From NCBI GenBank assembly GCA_024643585.1, contig JAHEMP010000012.1, forward strand, positions 1-20,518: a stretch of 20,518 bases of DNA, in the 5' to 3' direction. The stretch's first letter is position 1. Each line of letters starts with the position of its first letter. Both the position numbers and the translations under genes were made by a program. Source of the DNA: Crocinitomicaceae bacterium. Its GTDB lineage: Bacteria; Bacteroidota; Bacteroidia; Flavobacteriales_D; Crocinitomicaceae. Positions 14,022-20,518 of this stretch are shown here, in pieces. Under the pieces are notes generated by a model, which was not told the origin of the DNA, did no database searches, and saw nothing but the letters and a program-made list of their open reading frames with translations.

Positions 14022-15572
14022 CTACTTATCCATCGAATACGTCAATCCACGCGCCTTGTATCCCATATCATGATATCTTGATGTCATAACTGGTTGAATG
14101 AAATATTTTGTCTCCACCGGAATTCTGGTTTCATTGAACTGAGGAATACTATCCATATTTAAAAAAACACCCCAGTTACCAATGATGGCTGTCTTGCCCG
14201 GTTCATTCCGATAAATGGAATCAGCTGCATTTAAATACGAATTTATTCTCTCTTGATATCCGAATGGATTTGCTGGAATGTCTTTTCCATATAGATAATT
14301 CCATTGCCATTGTTTTAACTCATCGGTAACAAAAACAGCTTTAATTTTGTTTTTGACGACTTGCTTGTGAAGTGCGTCAATAGCCTTCATGCAATGGGCA
14401 TTTGATTCATACCAATCTCTTGGTTGTTTCGAACCTATCCCAATTCCTATCATGAATATCAACAAAACGAGCACGGACATATTTTTAACGTATTTGTTGC
14501 TCACAAATATTCCGTCATAAAATGCGAAAAGAAAAATAAATCCAGTGAAGAAAGAAATCAAATATCTAGCCGAATAACCAACGGCAATGGCACAAACGCC
14601 GATAATCGATAATAACCCGATAATCCAAGCGAAAAGAAAAAGTTTATCCTTGGAATAGGAAACAACGAATAATCTCAATGTTAAGATCGATATAATAACG
14701 AGGGATATCATCATCAAATATTTCCACCAAATTGGAATTGTAAACAAATATCCCAAATAATAAAAACCACCATAAGAATGCAGGAACCCATTGAAATACC
14801 ATGACAAACGCTCGGGGAATTCTGCGACTGTGTAATCAACCCAAGGTGTGTACATGTGACCGTTATCCACTACTGTAGAGTGTAGCAAAAAATAGAAAGC
14901 CAGTGCAATTCCAAATCCGACCAAAAGTCGTAACCATGATCCTTTGTTCAAAATCCAATCTCTCAAAAGTAAAGGAGCCAAGGTAAAAAGAAGCAAATTA
15001 TGTGAATCAAATACTATGGTTAGTAAAATTGAAATCATCAGAATATTTTTCCAAGAATATATTTTTCTAGAAATTAAATAAAATAGAAAAAATGAAGCTG
15101 CTAATGCAGTAACATATCCTCCGCGGACCATTGCTCCCCATAACATCCAGGAAGGAAAACAAATAATCGCCAAAGCAAATAAAAAAGAAAATAATTCGGA
15201 TCTACCTCTAGCTTTCAGACCTTTGAACAAAAAATATATCCCGAAAGCGTATAAGGTTAATCCACCTAACCTCAAGGCCCAAATTCCAGTGCCCAAAATT
15301 TTTATCCAAATCGCAACCGATAGAGATTCAAAAATTGTTAATCCGTATCCTTGGCCATAGAAATACAGAGCAAAATTCTTACCAGCCAACAAGTCCTGCG
15401 CCATTATTCCCACAATTGCCTCATCCCCATCAAACCAAAATACGCGTGAAAGAAAGTGAGGCAAACGCACAAGGATAGACAATCCAAAAAATAGACCATA
15501 CCAAAACAAAAAAGACGACCAAGATTTGGAATTAATCTTCTGTAGGATCAGATAATAGTTCGGTTGTCTCAT
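14022..15572 (-). CDS. polytopic membrane protein, GT-C glycosyltransferase-like, second copy of a tandem pair
   Basis: The product is 516 aa with about ten or more hydrophobic segments between residues ~20 and 380 and a C-terminal soluble tail of ~120 residues. RLPHFLSRVFWFDGDEAIVG (36-55) places an acidic DGDE motif (48-51) after the first membrane segment, as in GT-C fold glycosyltransferases (ArnT/PMT-like), which use lipid-linked sugar donors. The same motif and numbering are found in the neighbouring gene. The tail has WQWNYLYGKDIPANPF, DSIYRNEPGKTAIIGNWGVF and VETKYFIQPV, all mirrored in the paralogue. Its ATG directly abuts the TAG of the upstream gene (15572/15573), so the two are in one operon. 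Donor and acceptor are unknown; protein, lipid or surface glycan modification is possible. The GT-C assignment is moderately sure, the membrane topology very sure. Confidence 0.7.
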   Translation of the reverse strand: MRQPNYYLILQKINSKSWSSFLFWYGLFFGLSILVRLPHFLSRVFWFDGDEAIVGIMAQDLLAGKNFALYFYGQGYGLTIFESLSVAIWIKILGTGIWALRLGGLTLYAFGIYFLFKGLKARGRSELFSFLFALAIICFPSWMLWGAMVRGGYVTALAASFFLFYLISRKIYSWKNILMISILLTIVFDSHNLLLFTLAPLLLRDWILNKGSWLRLLVGFGIALAFYFLLHSTVVDNGHMYTPWVDYTVAEFPERLSWYFNGFLHSYGGFYYLGYLFTIPIWWKYLMMISLVIISILTLRLFVVSYSKDKLFLFAWIIGLLSIIGVCAIAVGYSARYLISFFTGFIFLFAFYDGIFVSNKYVKNMSVLVLLIFMIGIGIGSKQPRDWYESNAHCMKAIDALHKQVVKNKIKAVFVTDELKQWQWNYLYGKDIPANPFGYQERINSYLNAADSIYRNEPGKTAIIGNWGVFLNMDSIPQFNETRIPVETKYFIQPVMTSRYHDMGYKARGLTYSMDK

Positions 15573-17129
15573 CTATTCTTTCGTTTTCTCTTGATATTTT
15601 TCGCCCATTTCCAAATATCCTCTGTCATGAAATTCCTTATTAACGATGGGCTGAATAAAGTAGTCTGTTTCAACTTGTTTTCTTGTATCATTAAACCCTT
15701 CTATAAAATCGATTCCATAAAAAAGACCCCAATATCCAATAATTGCTGTTTGTTCTGGATTTGTACGGTAAATAGAGTCAACTGCCACTGTAAAATCCAT
15801 AGTGCGTTCGATGGATCGAAAGCCATTTGCAGGAATTTCATTACCGTACAAATAATTCCATTGCCATTGCATTAGATTATCGCATATGAAAACGGCCTTT
15901 TTATTTTGATTTTTTACTTCTTGGTACAAACTCCGGAATTCATCCATTCTATTTTCATCAGTATCGTACCAATCTCTCCTTAAACGGTTTCCAGAAAAAA
16001 TTCCTAAAAAAATCAAACAAAGAATGAAAATCGAAAGCTTTCGAATTAATATATTCTCCAGTGCTTCTCGAATAAAAAACAAATAAATGAAAAACCAGCC
16101 GGTATAAATAGACAATAAATACCTTGGCGTGTAATTCTTCATCGAAAGGGCAATAAAAAAGATAAGTACAGTCGCTGCTACACTCAACAACATGTATGTT
16201 TTTTTACTGAAGGACAAAGTGACAAATAATTTTATTAAAAGTCCAACAATTGATAACAAGAGGATGAACAAAACCACACTCCACCAATAAGGCATAGGAA
16301 TATCAGCCGTGTAATAATAAAATCCACCAAAAGAGTTCAAAACACCTTTGAAATACGTTAAAAAACGCTCTGAAAACAAAGAAAAATCCATATTCAAGGC
16401 AGGAGAATCCCAATAATTATTCTGAAAATTCAGCTTTCTGAAAATAAAAACAAAAGCACTCGAACAAAGTAGAACTAAAATTAACGCTTTAAAAGATTGC
16501 TCTTTTTTACGCCAATCCATAAGTAATAAAGGTAAAATTGGCAATAAAAGGAAAATATGAGACTCAAATGCTATGGCTAAAAGCATTCCAATTAAGACAT
16601 AATTCAACAATTTCATTTTCAGATCGGAAGAAACACTAAATAAAATGGATATAGCCAGAAAAGCGGTCAAATACCCGCCTCTTACCATTCCTCCCCAAAG
16701 AATCCAAGGTGGAAAAAAAAGCATTGCTAAGGTTATAAGTAAGGCTGTTTTAATTGATACATTTCTTGCCAAAAGTCCTTGAAATAAAAAAGTAGACCCG
16801 AGTGCAAAAAGGGTCAACCCTCCTAAACGCAAAGCCCAAATTCCTGTTCCAATTAGTTTTAACCAAAGTGCAACCGAAGTGACTTCAACAATGCTAAAGC
16901 CATAATTCTGACCGTAGAAATACAAGGAGAAGTTTTTTCCTGTCAGTAAATCTTGCGCCATAATACCCACGATTCCCTCATCACCGTCAAACCAAAAAGC
17001 GTCTGACAGAAAATGAGGCAAACGAATTACTATGCTAAATCCAAAAAAAAGGATGAATCCCAAAACAAAGAATAAAGTTGGTTTCTCTTGTAATTTGCCA
17101 ATAAAAGAATTTAAGCGAACTATATTCAT
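15573..17129 (-). CDS. polytopic membrane protein, GT-C glycosyltransferase-like, first copy of a tandem pair
   Basis: The product is 518 aa and closely related to the following gene along its whole length. Shared blocks include RLPHFLSDAFWFDGDEGIVG (36-55) with DGDE at 48-51, GIMAQDLLTGKNFSLYFYGQ, GTGIWALRLGGLTLFALG and the tail QWQWNYLYGNEIPANGF, TAIIGYWGLF and VETDYFIQP. Multiple membrane segments lie between about residues 18 and 390, with the soluble tail at the end. The GT-C reading rests on the acidic motif in the first extracytoplasmic loop and the overall topology, not on a proven family hit. It is the first gene of the pair and divergent from alaS across 128 bp. A weak box AATATTTG (17161-17168, reverse strand) could be part of its promoter. 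Differences lie mostly in the middle membrane region, suggesting that substrate preference may have diverged. Confidence 0.7.
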   Translation of the reverse strand: MNIVRLNSFIGKLQEKPTLFFVLGFILFFGFSIVIRLPHFLSDAFWFDGDEGIVGIMAQDLLTGKNFSLYFYGQNYGFSIVEVTSVALWLKLIGTGIWALRLGGLTLFALGSTFLFQGLLARNVSIKTALLITLAMLFFPPWILWGGMVRGGYLTAFLAISILFSVSSDLKMKLLNYVLIGMLLAIAFESHIFLLLPILPLLLMDWRKKEQSFKALILVLLCSSAFVFIFRKLNFQNNYWDSPALNMDFSLFSERFLTYFKGVLNSFGGFYYYTADIPMPYWWSVVLFILLLSIVGLLIKLFVTLSFSKKTYMLLSVAATVLIFFIALSMKNYTPRYLLSIYTGWFFIYLFFIREALENILIRKLSIFILCLIFLGIFSGNRLRRDWYDTDENRMDEFRSLYQEVKNQNKKAVFICDNLMQWQWNYLYGNEIPANGFRSIERTMDFTVAVDSIYRTNPEQTAIIGYWGLFYGIDFIEGFNDTRKQVETDYFIQPIVNKEFHDRGYLEMGEKYQEKTKE

Positions 17130-17199
17130 TTTGCTTCAGGTTGTTATGTATTATTGCCTACAAATATTGAAAAAATTAAACTTCCCGCCATCTTATCGA

Positions 17200-17227
17200 T
17201 TGGATTTAATGAATTCCGCTATTTTTG
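17200..17227 (+). promoter_or_regulatory. alaS promoter
   Basis: TTG (17200-17202), a 17-nt spacer, and TATTTTTG (17220-17227), an exact TAnnTTTG match. The alaS ATG is 30 nt downstream. The in-frame TTG at 17225 lies in the -7 box, so a start there is unlikely. Confidence 0.6.
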
Positions 17228-17228
17228 C

Positions 17229-17261
17229 ATGGCAAAGATTCAAATAGTCGCAAACGCATGA
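17229..17261 (+). other. possible Ala-containing short ORF overlapping the alaS start
   Basis: ATG at 17229 opens a ten-codon frame, MAKIQIVANA, whose TGA overlaps the alaS ATG as ATGA (17258-17261). Three of ten codons are GCA (Ala). This resembles a leader peptide before an alanine-charging enzyme gene, but its ATG lies only 1 nt after the -7 box. It would be transcribed only if transcription starts unusually early or from another promoter. No terminator/antiterminator pair is visible. It may be chance. Confidence 0.2.
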
Positions 17262-19873
17262 AAATTCAGGAAATAAGAGAACAGTTTTTTACATTCTTCG
17301 CATCAAAAGGTCACGATATTGTCCCTTCCGCACCTATGGTGGTTAAAAATGATCCGACATTAATGTTTACCAATGCAGGAATGAATCAATTCAAGGATTT
17401 TTTCTTGGGCTATGCTGTTCCCAAAAACACTCGCGTTGCCAATTCACAAAAATGTTTGCGCGTTTCCGGAAAACACAACGATTTAGAGGAAGTTGGAGTC
17501 GACACCTATCACCATACCATGTTTGAAATGCTGGGCAATTGGTCGTTTGGTGATTATTTTAAAGAAGAAGCAATTGCTTGGGCGTGGGAATTGTTGACCG
17601 AAGTATACAAATTGCCAAAAGAAAGACTTTATGTAACCGTTTTTGAAGGAGATGAAAAAGACGGTGTTCCAATGGACCAAGAAAGCTTTGACATTTGGCT
17701 AAAATACATTGAAAAAGATAGAATCATTCTTGCGAACAAAAAAGACAACTTCTGGGAAATGGGTGATACTGGACCCTGTGGACCTTGCACAGAAATTCAC
17801 GTTGATTTAAGGAATCAATCAGAAGTTGACCAAATTTCGGGTCGAGACATGGTAAATCAAGATCATCCGCAAGTGATTGAAATTTGGAACAATGTTTTCA
17901 TGCAATTCAATCGCAAGGCAGATAGTAGTTTAGAGCCTCTTCCTGCAACGCACGTAGATACAGGAATGGGATTGGAGCGTTTGGCAATGGCTTTACAAGG
18001 AAAACAATCCAATTACGATACAGACTTATTCCAAGCTTTGATTCAGCACATGGTGAAAGTTTCCGATGTCGAATATGGAAAATCAGAAACTACGGATATC
18101 GCTTTACGCGTTATATCTGATCACGTTCGTGCAATTGCATTTTCTATAGCCGATGGTCAATTGCCTGCAAACAATGGAGCAGGTTATGTTATCCGCAGAA
18201 TTTTACGAAGAGCAATTCGTTATGGTTACCAAACTTTGGGATTAAAAGAACCCTTTGTGTGCGAATTATCCAAAACTTTGGGTAGAGAAATGGGGGGAGC
18301 ATTTCCTGAATTGATCAAGCAAAAAGATTTGATTTACAAAGTAATACGCGAAGAAGAGCTTAGTTTTTTCCGTACCTTGGAACAAGGAATTAGAAGAATA
18401 GAAAATACGATTGCTGAACTTAAAAAAGAAAATAAAAACACCCTAGATGGTGAAACCGTTTTCGAATTATACGATACCTATGGTTTTCCTTTGGATTTGA
18501 CCTCTTTAATAGCTCGGGAAAACGAAATGTTGGTCGACGAAAAAGGATTTGAAGAAGCATTAAAAGTTCAAAAAGATCGGTCGAGAGCGGCTACAAATCT
18601 AGAAACGGATGATTGGGTTATATTGAAGGATGACAATACACAGGAATTTATTGGTTACGATTATTTGTCGGCAGACGTTGAAATCGTTAAATACCGACAA
18701 GTAAAACAAAACAACAAAATCTTTTTCCAATTGGTATTTAGTCTTACCCCTTTTTACCCTGAAGGAGGCGGGCAAGTTGGCGATACTGGGCATTTAGAAA
18801 ACGAACGAGGAGATAAAATCTTTATTAGTGACACAAAGAGGGAAAACAACCTTATTGTTCACTTAACTGACAAGATACCAGTGGATTTAAGCGGTAACTT
18901 TAAAGCGTTAGTAAATACAAACAAACGAGAACTTACACTGCTTAATCATTCCGCTACTCACCTGCTCCATGCAGCTTTACGCGATGTTTTGGGAACTCAC
19001 GTTGAACAGAAAGGTTCATTGGTGAATCCAGACTATTTAAGGTTCGATTTCAGTCATTTTGCTAGAGTAACGGATGAAGAAATGGATAAAATCCAAGCGC
19101 ATATAAATTCTGCTATCCAGGCAAATCATCCTCTTAATGAGATGAGAAACATACCAATTACGGAAGCACAAAAAATGGGCGCCATGGCCTTGTTTGGAGA
19201 AAAATATGGAGATGCCGTTCGTGTAATTCAATTCGGTGATTCAATCGAATTGTGCGGAGGTTGTCACGCACCGAATACAGGAAAAATTGCCTTGGTGAAA
19301 ATACTTTCAGAAGGAGCAGTTGCTGCTGGAGTTCGCAGAATTGAGGCAATTACTGGTCCAACCGCCGAAGCCTATTTCAGAAAAAGAGACCGACAAGTAA
19401 GCGATTTGATGCAAACATTAAAAAGTCCGAAAGATTTGAACAAATCTGTCGAAGATTTAATTCAAAAAAATCAAGATTTGCAGAATGAAGTTGAAGCGTT
19501 TAAAAAACAAATTGCTTCTTCAGTAAAACAAGAATTAAAAACAAAAATCGAAGACAAAAGCGAATTCAAATTGCTTCATGCCATTGTAGACCTTGACGCT
19601 AGTTCGATAAAAGATTTATTGTACCAATTCAAAGGAGAAATTCCTTCTTTCTTTGGTGTTATCGGTGGAAAAGACGGCGACAAATGTTCATTATCAATTA
19701 TGATTTCCGACGATTTAGTTACTTCTAGAAGTCTAGACGCTGGAAAAATAATACGTGAAGTTTCATCTCACATCCAGGGCGGCGGTGGCGGACAAGCCTT
19801 TTTTGCCACTGCTGGTGGTAAAAACTCAGATGGATTACAAAAAGCAATTGCTGAGGTCCTGAACAAAATATAA
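17258..19873 (+). CDS. alaS: alanyl-tRNA synthetase
   Basis: From the ATG at 17258 the enzyme is 871 aa, the usual length. It charges tRNA-Ala with alanine using ATP and removes wrongly attached Ser or Gly. The start MKIQEIREQFFTFF fits the family; an upstream TTG frame would add 11 poor residues. The class II catalytic core spans ~1-240 (PSAPMVVKNDPTLMFTNAGM, MFEMLGNWSFGDYFK, WEMGDTGPCGPCTEIH, and motif 3 THVDTGMGLERL). The tRNA-recognition region follows to ~450. The editing domain (~500-700) has the zinc ligands H564, H568 (HSATH) and C666, H670 (CGGCH). The C-Ala domain (~715-871) ends in GGGGGQAFFATAGGKN. All key residues are present. It is divergent from the membrane-protein pair. No clear terminator follows. 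Confidence 0.98.
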   Translation: MKIQEIREQFFTFFASKGHDIVPSAPMVVKNDPTLMFTNAGMNQFKDFFLGYAVPKNTRVANSQKCLRVSGKHNDLEEVGVDTYHHTMFEMLGNWSFGDYFKEEAIAWAWELLTEVYKLPKERLYVTVFEGDEKDGVPMDQESFDIWLKYIEKDRIILANKKDNFWEMGDTGPCGPCTEIHVDLRNQSEVDQISGRDMVNQDHPQVIEIWNNVFMQFNRKADSSLEPLPATHVDTGMGLERLAMALQGKQSNYDTDLFQALIQHMVKVSDVEYGKSETTDIALRVISDHVRAIAFSIADGQLPANNGAGYVIRRILRRAIRYGYQTLGLKEPFVCELSKTLGREMGGAFPELIKQKDLIYKVIREEELSFFRTLEQGIRRIENTIAELKKENKNTLDGETVFELYDTYGFPLDLTSLIARENEMLVDEKGFEEALKVQKDRSRAATNLETDDWVILKDDNTQEFIGYDYLSADVEIVKYRQVKQNNKIFFQLVFSLTPFYPEGGGQVGDTGHLENERGDKIFISDTKRENNLIVHLTDKIPVDLSGNFKALVNTNKRELTLLNHSATHLLHAALRDVLGTHVEQKGSLVNPDYLRFDFSHFARVTDEEMDKIQAHINSAIQANHPLNEMRNIPITEAQKMGAMALFGEKYGDAVRVIQFGDSIELCGGCHAPNTGKIALVKILSEGAVAAGVRRIEAITGPTAEAYFRKRDRQVSDLMQTLKSPKDLNKSVEDLIQKNQDLQNEVEAFKKQIASSVKQELKTKIEDKSEFKLLHAIVDLDASSIKDLLYQFKGEIPSFFGVIGGKDGDKCSLSIMISDDLVTSRSLDAGKIIREVSSHIQGGGGGQAFFATAGGKNSDGLQKAIAEVLNKI

Positions 19874-19999
19874 CACCCTTTTTATAATAACTGTAAACTC
19901 AAATTTTTCAAACCGTTTTTTCTTGAAAAGTGATATTCCGTTTTGGGATAGTGAGTCAGTTATTTGTTAACTCTCGATTAAGTTGTAGGTAAAAATAAA

Positions 20000-20028
20000 T
20001 TGTTACCCATTAAAACTTAGTATATTAG
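20000..20028 (+). promoter_or_regulatory. putative promoter of the DUF1028 gene
   Basis: TTG (20000-20002), an 18-nt spacer, then TATATTAG (20021-20028), seven of eight against TAnnTTTG. The ATG is 20 nt further. The remaining alaS-DUF1028 gap (19874-19999) is AT-rich with nothing else I can support. Confidence 0.35.
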
Positions 20029-20048
20029 AATTTTATAAAAAGTCTATT

Positions 20049-20518
20049 ATGAAGAGAACGCTCCACATTGTTTTTACTGTTTTATCGACCATTAATTTAT
20101 CACTTTCACAAGACACTTTTTCAATTGTCGCTGTTGATTCCGTTACAGGAGAAGTAGGAAGTGCTGGCGCTTCGTGTGTAGATTTGTTCCAAGCAGGTCT
20201 ACCAACGGATGATTTTCTAGGAGTTTTGGTTCCTGGTGTAGGCGCAATTAACACACAGGCATATTATGTGCCTGCGAATCAAAACAACGCTACCAATAGA
20301 ATGAACTTAGGAGAAACACCTAGTCAGATAATTCAATGGTTAATAAATAACGATGTTTCAGCCCAACCAGATATTCGTCAATACGGGATTGCCGCATTAA
20401 TTAACGGAAGCCCACAAACTGCGGCACATACCGGTACATCAACAAATGATTACAAAAACCATATTACTGGGGTAAATTATTCCATTCAAGGTAATATCTT
20501 GCTAGGACAAGAAGTTCT
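20049..20518 (+). CDS. secreted DUF1028 (Ntn-hydrolase-like) protein, N-terminal part, runs off the window
   Basis: The frame is open from ATG 20049 to the window end, 156 codons. MKRTLHIVFTVLSTINLSLS reads as a signal peptide. The mature start DTFSIVAVDSVTGEVGSAGA with SCV is the hallmark of DUF1028, where the segment FSIVAxDxxTGExGxA opens the domain; further matches are GLPTDDFLGVLVPGVGAINT, GETPSQIIQWLINND and YGIAALINGSPQTAAHTGTS. DUF1028 proteins adopt an N-terminal-nucleophile hydrolase-like fold; their substrate is unknown to me. The C-terminus is missing, so a T9SS sorting domain, which would be expected by comparison with the other secreted proteins here, cannot be checked. Confidence 0.8.
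   Translation, partial: MKRTLHIVFTVLSTINLSLSQDTFSIVAVDSVTGEVGSAGASCVDLFQAGLPTDDFLGVLVPGVGAINTQAYYVPANQNNATNRMNLGETPSQIIQWLINNDVSAQPDIRQYGIAALINGSPQTAAHTGTSTNDYKNHITGVNYSIQGNILLGQEV

Noticed and set aside
19905..19929. TTTTCAA / TTGAAAA inverted repeat after alaS as a terminator
   Set aside because: The stem is almost all A-T with an 11-nt loop and no T run follows, so it would be a poor terminator.
1..20518. Defence system, prophage, CRISPR array or integrative element
   Set aside because: No nuclease, methylase, integrase, transposase, phage or spacer-repeat pattern was seen. Gene content is housekeeping plus envelope and secreted proteins.

Overview
The window looks like a chromosomal segment of a low-GC Bacteroidota, most likely Flavobacteriales of the Crocinitomicaceae/Cryomorphaceae (Fluviicola-like) kind. 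Three things support this: secreted proteins end in type IX secretion (T9SS) sorting domains; putative promoters follow the Bacteroidota form TTG/TTTG-N17-19-TAnnTTTG; and the gene set includes a Bacteroidota-style recF-DUF721 pair, PorV-like barrel and DnaX C-terminus. Family placement is inference. No tRNA, rRNA, CRISPR array, transposase or phage gene is visible.

Layout. Positions 1-624 (-) hold the N-terminal part of a secreted M1-family aminopeptidase. 672-2234 (-) is a secreted multi-domain adhesin-like T9SS cargo protein. 2405-3250 (+) is a tandem universal stress protein. 3255-4678 (-) is the overlapping pair recF and DUF721/DciA-like. dnaX (+) begins at 4894, but its reading frame is interrupted at a run of ten A residues (5993-6002): the first frame ends at 6021 after 375 codons, and the tau-like C-terminus continues in the -1 frame to 6614. 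6611-9504 (-) is a two-gene outer-membrane operon, a PorV-like barrel and a helix-hairpin-helix/beta-barrel protein. 9621-10727 (+) is a secreted PHB-depolymerase-like esterase with a T9SS domain. A bidirectional terminator separates it from dnaK (10806-12692, -). The 311-bp region upstream of dnaK holds two operator-like palindromes and a structured, probably repetitive element. 13004-13975 (-) is a membrane-anchored M23 peptidase. 14022-17129 (-) is a tandem duplication of polytopic GT-C-like membrane proteins. alaS (17258-19873, +) follows, and the start of a secreted DUF1028 protein (20049 onward, +) closes the window.

Functionally the window mixes housekeeping genes (replication/repair: dnaX, recF, DUF721; protein quality: dnaK; translation: alaS) with envelope and secretion genes. 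It is not an obvious defence or mobile island. The most notable signals are the apparent dnaX frameshift at A10, which is either programmed gamma/tau production or a homopolymer error; the duplicated membrane-protein pair lying between M23 and alaS; the HhH-barrel/PorV-like operon; and the structured region and palindromes upstream of dnaK.
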